41,410 bases of DNA, from positions 1-41,410 of the forward strand of contig CAMHLH010000002.1 of assembly GCA_946185925.1 (NCBI GenBank), read 5' to 3'. Every line of letters starts with the position of its first letter. Position 1 is the stretch's first letter. Under the pieces are notes generated by a model that worked only from the letters and a program-made list of their open reading frames with translations, did no database searches and was not told the origin of the DNA. A program made the position numbers and the translations under genes. Source of the DNA: an uncultured Treponema sp. (GTDB lineage: Bacteria > Spirochaetota > Spirochaetia > Treponematales > Treponemataceae). Of this stretch, positions 10,009 to 18,800 are shown one piece after another.

Positions 10009-11427
10009 ATGAATAGTGTTGTGAAGCTGTTGGACAACATCGACAGCGTAATGTATTACCCGATTCTGATTATCGTGATGGCGATTGCGGGCGTGTATTT
10101 CACCGTGCGGACACGCGGCGTGCAAGTTCGGCTTTTCGGAGAGGCGCTGCGGGTAATCCGCGAAAAACCAGACGACAAAAACCACGTCTCCTCTCTTCAG
10201 GCAATGCTCGTCTCAACCGCATCCCGCGTCGGCACGGGAAACATCGTCGGCGTCTCCACCGCGATTTGTCTTGGCGGAGCGGGCGCGGTGTTCTGGATGT
10301 GGGTCATGTGCATAGTCGCGACCGCCTCGGCTTTCGTGGAAAGCACGCTGGCACAAATCTACAAGCGCAAAAACAGCGACGGCTCGTCATACGGAGGCCC
10401 TGCCTACTACATCGAAAAAGCCCTGCACACGCCGTGGCTCTCCGTCGTCTTCTGCGTCTTCCTCATCGCAACTTATGCGGTCGGTTTCAACATGCTCGCC
10501 TCCTACAACCTGCAGTCGACATTTGCCGCCTATTCTTTCTACGACGCAAAAACCACTCCGCTCGTAATCGGCTTTGTACTCGCGCTTCTCGTGGGCTACT
10601 GCGTGGTCGGCGGCGGAAAGAGAATAGTGAAGTTCACGGGCGTAATCGTGCCGGTGATGGGAGTGTCGTACATTCTCGTCTCGCTCATCGTGATATTCGC
10701 CCACATAAATCTCATTCCCAAGATGTTCTCCCTGATTTTCTCGGACGCATTCAACTTCCGCTCGATTGCGTCGGGAGTGGCAGGCTCGTGCATGGTCTAC
10801 GGAATCAAGCGCGGACTCTACTCGAACGAGGCGGGTGTCGGCTCGGCGCCAAACGCGTCGGCGAGCGCGAACGTGTCGCACCCAGTGAGCCAGGGACTCG
10901 TGCAGATGCTTTCGGTCTACATCGACACGCTTCTGCTCTGCACGGCCACGGCCTTGATGTGCCTCGCAAGCGGCGTGGAGCGCAATGCGGACGTGAGCGG
11001 CGCACCGTATGTGCAGAACGCGATTTCAACGGTGTTCGGAGCCGCAGGCCCTGTGTACATCACGGTGGCGATGGTGCTTTTTGCGTTCACCACGCTCATC
11101 GGAAACCTTTATTATGTGGACAACGCCCTCATCTACCTGCACGGCAAAAAGGAGCTTTCAAAAACTTTCATGAGAATCTTCCACGCCATCTGCGCCCTCG
11201 TGGTTTTGGCGGGAGCGATTATCCCGATGGACGCGGCATGGGCAGTGGCCGACATTTTGATGGGCGGAATGACCTTCATCAACCTTCCAGTCTGCGTCGT
11301 TCTCGGAAAAGTCGCCATAAAAACCCTCGACGACTACGTCCGCCAGCGCCGCGAGGGCAAAACCCCGGTCTTCCGCGGAAAATCCATCGGCTTGGACGAA
11401 AACGACCTGGACTTCTGGCGTTCATAG
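10009..11427 (+). CDS. alanine/glycine:cation symporter (AGCS family)
   Basis: Motifs GTGNIVGVSTAICLGGAGAVFWMW, SSYGGPAYYIEKAL, KRGLYSNEAGVGSAPNASASANVSHPVSQGL are diagnostic of AGCS transporters. Confidence 0.95.
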   Translation: MNSVVKLLDNIDSVMYYPILIIVMAIAGVYFTVRTRGVQVRLFGEALRVIREKPDDKNHVSSLQAMLVSTASRVGTGNIVGVSTAICLGGAGAVFWMWVMCIVATASAFVESTLAQIYKRKNSDGSSYGGPAYYIEKALHTPWLSVVFCVFLIATYAVGFNMLASYNLQSTFAAYSFYDAKTTPLVIGFVLALLVGYCVVGGGKRIVKFTGVIVPVMGVSYILVSLIVIFAHINLIPKMFSLIFSDAFNFRSIASGVAGSCMVYGIKRGLYSNEAGVGSAPNASASANVSHPVSQGLVQMLSVYIDTLLLCTATALMCLASGVERNADVSGAPYVQNAISTVFGAAGPVYITVAMVLFAFTTLIGNLYYVDNALIYLHGKKELSKTFMRIFHAICALVVLAGAIIPMDAAWAVADILMGGMTFINLPVCVVLGKVAIKTLDDYVRQRREGKTPVFRGKSIGLDENDLDFWRS

Positions 11428-11459
11428 CCCCACAGGTCTGAAAGCCGACATATTCCAAA

Positions 11460-11507
11460 AGCTGCTGGCCGTCTGTCATTATGCAAACAGCCGGCAGCTC
11501 ATTTTTA
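11460..11507 (+). terminator. intrinsic terminator after the AGCS gene
   Basis: AGCTGCtGGC...GcCGGCAGCT hairpin followed by 'catttttatt'. Confidence 0.6.
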
Positions 11508-11685
11508 TTCTGCCGCCTTCCTTAGAACCAACCCTCTTTTTCCTGAACCTCCGCTGAGCGTTTTCTTAATGCACATTCATTAACGTCTAAAGTCCGTTTT
11601 TTCAAAAAGGCGTATCCTAAAATCACAAAGGGGAACGAAAACCCCAAAAACAAAAACAGCATCGATTTTAAGAAAGGAGATTCTT

Positions 11686-11988
11686 ATGAATACAATGAAA
11701 AAAATCACAGCGGCTTCGGTTTTGGCGTTGGCTTTGGGCGGTTCCGCAATGGCGAAGACGATGGTTGCGGTTTCTACGCCGGGAATTCAAGTGACATACG
11801 AGAATGGAACTTCTGAAGGAAAGCAGAAGATGCAGGAAAAGAGAAGCGTGGAAAATCCACAGCAGGCTCCAAAAATCGAAAAACGGTCGGCAAAAAGCGG
11901 GTGCTGCTCCGAACCCCAGGCGGGCAGAATCGGAAGAAGCGATAGAGACGGATGGAGCGAGAGTTCCAAGGAGATGCCCAGAAGATAG
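11686..11988 (+). CDS. small exported hypothetical protein
   Basis: RBS aaaggag upstream; MNTMKKITAASVLALALGGSAMA signal peptide; charged, Cys-containing tail (SGCCSEP). C-terminal part uncertain. Confidence 0.45.
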   Translation: MNTMKKITAASVLALALGGSAMAKTMVAVSTPGIQVTYENGTSEGKQKMQEKRSVENPQQAPKIEKRSAKSGCCSEPQAGRIGRSDRDGWSESSKEMPRR

Positions 11989-12027
11989 ATAGCAGTTTTC
12001 ATCAAAAATTGACCTCCTAATGAATGA

Positions 12028-12067
12028 AGCCCGGACGGAAACCAAAATCCGCCCGGGCTTTTTTTCT
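12028..12067 (+). terminator. intrinsic terminator (likely bidirectional)
   Basis: AGCCCGGaCGGAaaccaaaaTCCGcCCGGGCT followed by T7. Confidence 0.85.
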
Positions 12068-12083
12068 CACAAACAAACGACTG

Positions 12084-14786
12084 CTAGTTTCCAGCCTTTA
12101 TGACGGCCTGTGCGCCTGCCAAGCGGGCGAGCGGCACGCGGAACGGCGAGCATGAGACGTAGTTCAAGCCGATTTTGTAGCAGAGGGCGATTGAAGCAGG
12201 GTCGCCTCCGTGCTCTCCGCAGATTCCCAAGTGCAGCTCCGGCTTGACGCCGCGCCCCTTTGCCTCGGCGATTTCCATCAAGACTCCCGGACCGTCGGCA
12301 TCGAGAGTGGCGAACGGGTCGTCCTCAAGAACGCGCTGGTCGAGGTAGGAGTTGATGAATTTGCCGTAGTCGTCGCGGCTGAAACCGAATGTGGCCTGGG
12401 TCAAATCGTTCGAGCCGAAAGAGAAGAAGTCGGCCACGGAAGCCACTTTGTCGGCGGTCAAAGCCGTGCGCGGGAATTCGACCATCGAACCAATCTGGAA
12501 CGAAAGACCTGTTCCGCACTCCTTGTTCACGTTCGCAATCACGGCCTCGGCCTGGGCGCGAATCTGCTCGACTTCCTTGTATGTGACGACGTTCGGAATC
12601 ATGATGCGCACATCGTGCTTTGCCCCTTCCTTGTCGAGCTGGGCGGTCGCGCGGGCAATCGCCTCCACCTGCATCTCGTAGATTTCAGGATAAGTGATTG
12701 CGAGGCGGCATCCGCGGTGACCGAGCATCGGGTTGTGCTCTGCGAGCTGGAGAACTTTATGCGAAAGCTTTTCCTTTTCGATTCCGAGTTTTGAAGAAAG
12801 AGCGTCGAGCTGCGCCCCACTCTCCGCCTGGATGAACTCGTTGAGCGGCGGGTCGAGAAGGCGGATTGTGACAGGGCGTCCTTCCATCGTCTTGATGATT
12901 TCGTAGAAGTCCTTCTGCTGATATGGAAGAATCTTCGAAAGATTTTCCTTTCTCTGCTCGGTCGTGTCCGAGACAATCATCTTCTGGAACGCGGTGAGCT
13001 TTGGCTCGTCGAAGAACATGTGCTCCGTGCGGCAGAGACCGATTCCCATGGCTCCGAACCTGAATGCGTCCTTGGCATTCTGCGGCGTGTCTCCGTTGGC
13101 GAGGACGTTGAATCCCTTGACGGTCTTTCCAGAGGCGGTAGTGCGGACGGAATTGTTCCTAATTTCGTCGGCCCAGCCAAGGAATTTTTCAAGGTCGCCG
13201 GAAATCGTGGCGGGCTTTACCGCAACCTGTCCCTCGAACACGCGGCCAGTGGCTCCGTCAATCGTGAGGAAGTCGCCCTTCTTGTATTCCTTGCCCTTCA
13301 CGACAATCGTGTTCTCGTCCTTGAATGTGACATCGGCGCATCCGCATACGCAGGGCGTTCCCATTCCGCGGGCTACGACAGCCGCATGAGAAGTGCGTCC
13401 GCCAGTCGATGTGAGGATTCCCTGGGCGACAGCCATTCCTGCGATGTCGTCCGGAGACGTCTCCTTTCTGACGAGAAGAACCTTCTTTCCATCCTTCGCC
13501 CAAGCCTCGGCCTCTTCCGCTGTGAATACAATCTGTCCGCATCCGGCACCCGGAGAGGCGTTCAAGCCGCCCGCAATCTCAACAGCCTTCTTCACAGCGT
13601 CCTTGTCGAGCTGCGGGAGGAGAAGCTGGTTGAGCTGCTCCGGCTCCACGCGGAGAAGAGCCTGCTCTTTCGTGATGAGCCCCTCGGCAACCATGTCCAC
13701 GGCCATCTTCACGGCTGCGGCGCCAGTCCTCTTTCCGTTGCGGCACTGGAGCATGAAGAGCTTTCCTTCCTCGACGGTGAATTCCATGTCCTGCATGTCG
13801 TGGTAGTGCTTCTCAAGGCGGTCGCGGATTTCGCAGAGCTGGTCGTAGATTGCCTTGTTCGTCTGCTCAAGCTGCGAAAGCTTCTGCGGAGTGCGGATAC
13901 CGGCTACGACGTCCTCTCCCTGGGCATTCATCAAATACTCGCCCATGAACACGTTCTCTCCAGTCGACGGGTCGCGGCTGAAGCAGACACCCGTTCCCGA
14001 CGTCTCTCCCTTGTTTCCGAAAACCATGGCCATGACGGAGACGGCGGTTCCCTTGAGCGCGCCTTCCTTGATGTTGTTGAGCTTTCTGTACTTGATTGCG
14101 CGCGGATTCATCCACGAACCGAAGACGGCGCCAATCGCTCCCCACATCTGCTTTTTCGCGTCCTGCGGGAAATCCTCGCCCTTCTCTTTTTTGTACATCT
14201 CCTTGTATTTTGAAACAATCGTCTTGAGTTCCTCGGTGTTCAGCTCGGTGTCCTGCTTGACTCCGCGAATCGCCTTCACTTCGTCGATGATGGCCTCGAA
14301 TTTGTCGTGGTCGACGCCCATCGCGACATCGCCGTACATCTGGATGAAGCGGCGGTAGGCGTCCCATGCGAAACGCTCGTTGTTCGTCTTCTTTGCCAGC
14401 CCAATCACGGCCTTGTCGTTGAGTCCAAGATTGAGAATCGTGTCCATCATTCCCGGCATGGAAATAGCGGCACCCGAACGGACGGAAACGAGGAGCGGGT
14501 CGCTCTCGTCGCCAAGCTTCTTGCCCATCGCATTTTCGAGCTTGGCCAGATATTCATCGACCTGCGAGGCAAGCTCCTCAGGATAGTTTCTGTTTAGCTT
14601 GTAGAATTCCTGACATACATCCGTCGTTATTGTGAATCCAGGTGGAACAGGAAGGCTCAACGGCGCCTTCGCCATCTGGGCGAGATTCGCGCCCTTTCCG
14701 CCGAGTTCCGCACGCATCGACTCGTCGCCGTCTGCGTCGCCATTGCCAAAGAAGTAGACATACTTTGCTGACATAGTTTTCTCCAT
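12084..14786 (-). CDS. ppdK: pyruvate, phosphate dikinase
   Basis: KYVYFFGNGDADGDESMRAELGGKGANLAQM; GGRTSHAAVVARGMGTPCVCG; FGSNDLTQATFGFSRDD; LGICGEHGGDPASI. Confidence 0.98.
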   Translation of the reverse strand: MEKTMSAKYVYFFGNGDADGDESMRAELGGKGANLAQMAKAPLSLPVPPGFTITTDVCQEFYKLNRNYPEELASQVDEYLAKLENAMGKKLGDESDPLLVSVRSGAAISMPGMMDTILNLGLNDKAVIGLAKKTNNERFAWDAYRRFIQMYGDVAMGVDHDKFEAIIDEVKAIRGVKQDTELNTEELKTIVSKYKEMYKKEKGEDFPQDAKKQMWGAIGAVFGSWMNPRAIKYRKLNNIKEGALKGTAVSVMAMVFGNKGETSGTGVCFSRDPSTGENVFMGEYLMNAQGEDVVAGIRTPQKLSQLEQTNKAIYDQLCEIRDRLEKHYHDMQDMEFTVEEGKLFMLQCRNGKRTGAAAVKMAVDMVAEGLITKEQALLRVEPEQLNQLLLPQLDKDAVKKAVEIAGGLNASPGAGCGQIVFTAEEAEAWAKDGKKVLLVRKETSPDDIAGMAVAQGILTSTGGRTSHAAVVARGMGTPCVCGCADVTFKDENTIVVKGKEYKKGDFLTIDGATGRVFEGQVAVKPATISGDLEKFLGWADEIRNNSVRTTASGKTVKGFNVLANGDTPQNAKDAFRFGAMGIGLCRTEHMFFDEPKLTAFQKMIVSDTTEQRKENLSKILPYQQKDFYEIIKTMEGRPVTIRLLDPPLNEFIQAESGAQLDALSSKLGIEKEKLSHKVLQLAEHNPMLGHRGCRLAITYPEIYEMQVEAIARATAQLDKEGAKHDVRIMIPNVVTYKEVEQIRAQAEAVIANVNKECGTGLSFQIGSMVEFPRTALTADKVASVADFFSFGSNDLTQATFGFSRDDYGKFINSYLDQRVLEDDPFATLDADGPGVLMEIAEAKGRGVKPELHLGICGEHGGDPASIALCYKIGLNYVSCSPFRVPLARLAGAQAVIKAGN

Positions 14787-15068
14787 ATCTGAAAATTAAA
14801 AAAACGATATATTTTTGGATATATCCGCTCAAAATAATATATGTGTAACGCTTTGTTGTCAAAGAGAAAATGTCAGTTTTGGAAAAAAACTGCAAAAAAT
14901 ATTAATTTTCTGATATGAAAAACCTGAAAGTTTCAAATTCATGCAGCCGAGAAAACTAGACCAAAAACGGCCATTCAAAAGTCGGAAAAGTCAAATAAAC
15001 TAGCGGATTTTTAATTTTCTGAAGAGATACAATCATTTTTAACCATCAAAAAAATTTGGAGGATAATT

Positions 15069-15572
15069 ATGAAAAAATTACTCACTATCGCCTGCGCCGC
15101 TCTCGTTGGAATCTGCGCGGCCTACGCAGAGCCACTCGCAATAGGAACTTTGTGGGAGACAACAACTTATGTCGAAAAATACGGCGAATCTGGAGCGAAA
15201 GTCGGCGAGGGAGTCTCTTTCGGAGCTGTTGAACTTGGAAAGAACGTAAAGGCAGTTAACAAAGGAAACGGTGCGGCTGGAACAATCGGAGCCGACACAA
15301 AGGGCTATGTCCAGGTCTCAAACGGCGACGCGGGTTCCCTCAAAGTGACAGTTCCTGCAGGCACGTCAAAAATCACAATCTGCGCAAAGGCAGTGAAAGG
15401 AAAGGCTTTCCAGGTCAAAGAAGGCAAGAAAGTCCTTTTGAAGGCCAGCGGCTGCTGCAAGAAGGATTACGAGGACCATGTAATCACACAGAAATTCGCT
15501 GCCGACACAGAGCTTTTGATTTCTGGAGCATCCGATTCAAACTGCAACATCAAGGCAATCAAAATCGAATAG
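15069..15572 (+). CDS. exported hypothetical protein (beta-sandwich-like)
   Basis: RBS ttggagg; signal peptide MKKLLTIACAALVGICAAYAE; C-terminal '...SNCNIKAIKIE'. Confidence 0.65.
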   Translation: MKKLLTIACAALVGICAAYAEPLAIGTLWETTTYVEKYGESGAKVGEGVSFGAVELGKNVKAVNKGNGAAGTIGADTKGYVQVSNGDAGSLKVTVPAGTSKITICAKAVKGKAFQVKEGKKVLLKASGCCKKDYEDHVITQKFAADTELLISGASDSNCNIKAIKIE

Positions 15573-15619
15573 ATTTCAAGCAAATGACATCGGCAAAAAC
15601 AAGCCGATTCCATGAAAAA

Positions 15620-15661
15620 TGCCCTGACGGAATTGAAAAAATCCGCCAGGGCATTTTTTTT
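15620..15661 (+). terminator. intrinsic terminator
   Basis: TGCCCTGaCGGAattgaaaaaaTCCGcCAGGGCA followed by T8. Confidence 0.85.
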
Positions 15662-15675
15662 CACCAGCTGAACAT

Positions 15676-15822
15676 GTGCCGTGAACCGTTGCATCCATAA
15701 AGCAAATTCTTAGGACACAACAGCACCCCGGCAACGTCCGGAGAGGTACGCGCCATGCGCGTGCCGTGAACCGTTGCATCCACTAAGCAAACGCCTAGGA
15801 CACAACAGCACCCCGGCAACGT
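15676..15822. repeat. two direct copies of a 62-bp element (15676..15737 and 15761..15822)
   Basis: GTGCCGTGAACCGTTGCATCCaytAAGCAAA...TAGGACACAACAGCACCCCGGCAACGT; the copies differ at 5 of 62 positions by eye and are separated by 23 bp. Confidence 0.9.
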
Positions 15823-18800
15823 TATATCTCTATCTCACCCTCGTAGCAGACGCTGGTCGTGCCGGTGAGGAAGACTGTCTCGCCCGTGTACTTGACGATG
15901 AGAGAACCGCCGCGGACTTTCACCGTGATGTTCTCGTTCATCGGGCAGAAGCCGTTCAAGACAGCTGCGACAGCGGCCGCGCACGCGCCTGTACCGCACG
16001 CGAGGGTCTCGCCGTTTCCGCGCTCCCAAGTGCGCATCTTCAACTCGTTCGCGCTCACGACGCGCACGAACTCGACGTTCGTCCTGTTCGGGAAGACCTT
16101 GCTGTTCTCCTCGATGAGGGAGCCGATTTCCTTGACCGGTTCCTTGTCCACGAATTTGCTGAAGATGACGCAGTGCGGGTTTCCGACCGCAAGGGAAGTA
16201 ACGTGGTAGTCGATGGCTTTCACCATGAGCGACACGTTCACCACGGCCTCGCGAGGAAGCTTTGCGTAGTCGGCGACGGACTTCTTGAACGGAATGTCGT
16301 ACTTGTTGCCGGCCGTGAAAGCGTTTATCGCGACAGGCTCAAGCGTCGTCGGGATGTTGGCGGCCTTGAACTTCGGCGCGCCCATGTCGACAGTGACGGA
16401 AGAGACCTTTCCGTTGAGCTTGTAGAGGTCGAGATGCTTGATTCCGGCCTCCGTCTCAACGCTCACCGTGGCCATCGGAGCATTCTTGTCGCCGTGCTTT
16501 CCGTCGTCCTGAACGCCATTGATGTTGTTGTCGTAGATGTACTTTCCGACAGCGCGGATTGCGTTTCCTGCAAGGCGGCTCTCTGTTCCGTCAAGGTTGA
16601 AGAAGCGCATCTTCGCGTCCGCCTTGTCGGATTTTTCGATGAGGACGAGCGAGTCGGCGCCGATTCCGGTCTTCCTGTCGCAGAGTCTCACGGCAAGTCC
16701 AGCCGGGTTCTTCACGTCCTGGTCGAGAGATTCGATGACGATGAAGTCGTTTCCGGTCGACTGCATCTTCGTGAACTTGATTTTCTCCTTCGTCTCGCGG
16801 AGCGAGTTGATGTCCACGAGTTCCACGTTCTCGGCAGAGTAGTTCGATTTCAAGCAGTCGGCGATTGCGTTCGCGGTGTCGATTGCGGTGAGACACGGAA
16901 TGTCCTTCTCCACAGCGTGGCGGCGGATTCTGACCGAATCGGCCCTCGGATTTCTTCCCTTGGCGGAAGTCGAAACGATGTAGTCGATTTTTCCAGAATC
17001 CAAGAGAGTGAGAACATTGTCGTCCGGGTTTTCCCTGACCTTGTTCACAACCTGAACTTCCATTCCGAAGTCGGAGATGACCTTGGCAGTTCCTTCGGTG
17101 GCGTAGAGCTTGAATCCGAGGTCGTAGAATTTTCTCGCGAGGTCAGGAATCTCGTAGTGGTCGGTCGTCCTTATCGTGAAGAGGACACCGCCTGAGCGTT
17201 TCATGGCGTATCCCGCCGCGATGAGTCCCTTGAAAATCGCTTCCTCGCGTGTGGCCGCGATTCCAAGAACCTCTCCAGTCGACTTCATCTCAGGGCCGAG
17301 GTGCGTGTCCACGTCCATCAGTTTCTCGAAGCTGAACACCGGCACCTTCACGGCGAAATACGGCGGAATCTTGTAGAGTCCTGTTCCATAGCCCATGTCC
17401 TTGAGTTTCTCGCCGAGCATCGCGCGGACCGCCAAATCGACCATCGGAACGCCCGTGACTTTCGAGATGTACGGAACAGTTCTTGAAGAGCGCGGGTTCA
17501 CTTCGATTATGTACAAGTCGTTGTTGTAGATGAGGTACTGGATGTTCACCAAGCCCTTTGTTCCGAGCTTTATAGCCAAGTCCTTCGACTGCCTGATGAT
17601 TTTTTCCCTCAACACGTCGTTCAAGTTCCAGCTCGGATAGACCGCAATCGAGTCTCCAGAGTGGATACCAGTGCGCTCTATGTGCTCCATGATTCCAGGG
17701 ATGAGAACGTCCTCGCCGTCGCAGATTCCGTCGACCTCAAGCTCGATTCCCATCATGTACTGGTCGATGAGGACAGGATTCTCGATTCCCTGCGCCAGGA
17801 TGATTTTCATGTACTCTTTCACGTCGTCATCGTTGAAGGCGACAATCATGTTCTGTCCACCGAGGACGTAAGACGGGCGGAGGAGGACTGGATAGCCGAG
17901 ATTCTCCGTGGCTTCGAGAGCCTCCTGCTCGGTGAAGACGGTAAGTCCGCGAGGGCGGTTTATCTTCAAGTGCTCGCAGAGTTCGTCGAATCTCTCGCGG
18001 TCCTCCGCCAAGTCGATTGCGTCAGCGCTCGTTCCAAGAATCCTGATTCCCTGGCTGTCGAGGAAATTCGCGAGCTTGATTGCCGTTCCACCACCGAACG
18101 CCACGACGACACCAAGCGGCTTCTCGGTCTCGATGACACTCATCACGTCTTCCGGTGTGAGCGGCTCGAAGTAGAGGCGGTCTGCCGTGTCGAAGTCCGT
18201 GGAAACAGTTTCCGGGTTGTTGTTTATCGTCACGACATCGTATCCGAGCTTCTTGAGGGACCAGACGCACTGGACAGAAGCGTAGTCGAACTCGATTCCC
18301 TGTCCGATTCTGATAGGGCCTGAGCCGAGTACGATAATCGTTCCCTTTTTCGACTTCTTTCCCTGCTCCTCGCGTTCCTTCAAGAACAAGTCGGCTTCGT
18401 TCTCAGAGTTGTAGCCCGCGTAGAAGTACGGCGTCTCCGCGCTGAATTCGCCAGCGCAAGTGTCTACCATCTTGTAGGTCGCAGGAATGTGGGCGAGCTT
18501 TCCTTCCTTCAAGAGAGCCTTCGCCTTTTCCGCGTCCTTGAGTTCTCCGCCGGAACCGACGATTTTCACGCCCGAAAGCTGCTCGATTACCTTGTCGGGA
18601 TAGCCGAATTTCTTGGCATCCCTGTAAAGCTCAAGAGAAAGCTCCCCGTTCGATTTCTTGATTTCGTCGAATTTGCCTTCCATGTCGGCGAGCTTCTTCA
18701 AATGCTCAAGGAACCACGGGTCGATTTTCGTGATTTCGTTGATTTCTTTTACAGAAAGAATCTTTCTCTTTATCGCCTGGAAAATCGCGAAGATTCTCTG

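Noticed and set aside
9853-10009. Possible glycine riboswitch upstream of the AGCS transporter
   Set aside because: Only a short ATCGGC/GCCGAT hairpin is visible; no glycine-aptamer conserved core recognised.
10266-11441. 391-aa ORF in another frame over the AGCS gene
   Set aside because: Overlaps an unmistakable AGCS transporter; His/Arg-rich composition of out-of-frame translation.
13020-14213. 397-aa plus-strand ORF opposite ppdK
   Set aside because: Antisense shadow of ppdK; composition typical of reverse-strand reading of a GC3-rich gene.
15676-15822. Considered the 62-bp duplicated element as integron attC sites
   Set aside because: No convincing RYYYAAC/GTTRRRY pair at its ends and no cassette-like ORFs; kept only as an unexplained repeat.
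15676-15822. Considered the two 62-bp copies as a CRISPR array
   Set aside because: Only two long imperfect copies with one 23-bp GC-rich spacer and no cas genes.
15774-17195. 473-aa plus-strand ORF opposite carB-dapF
   Set aside because: Shadow ORF: antisense to the clearly coding dapF/MGS region, Arg/Val/Asp-rich low-information product, no RBS or family resemblance.
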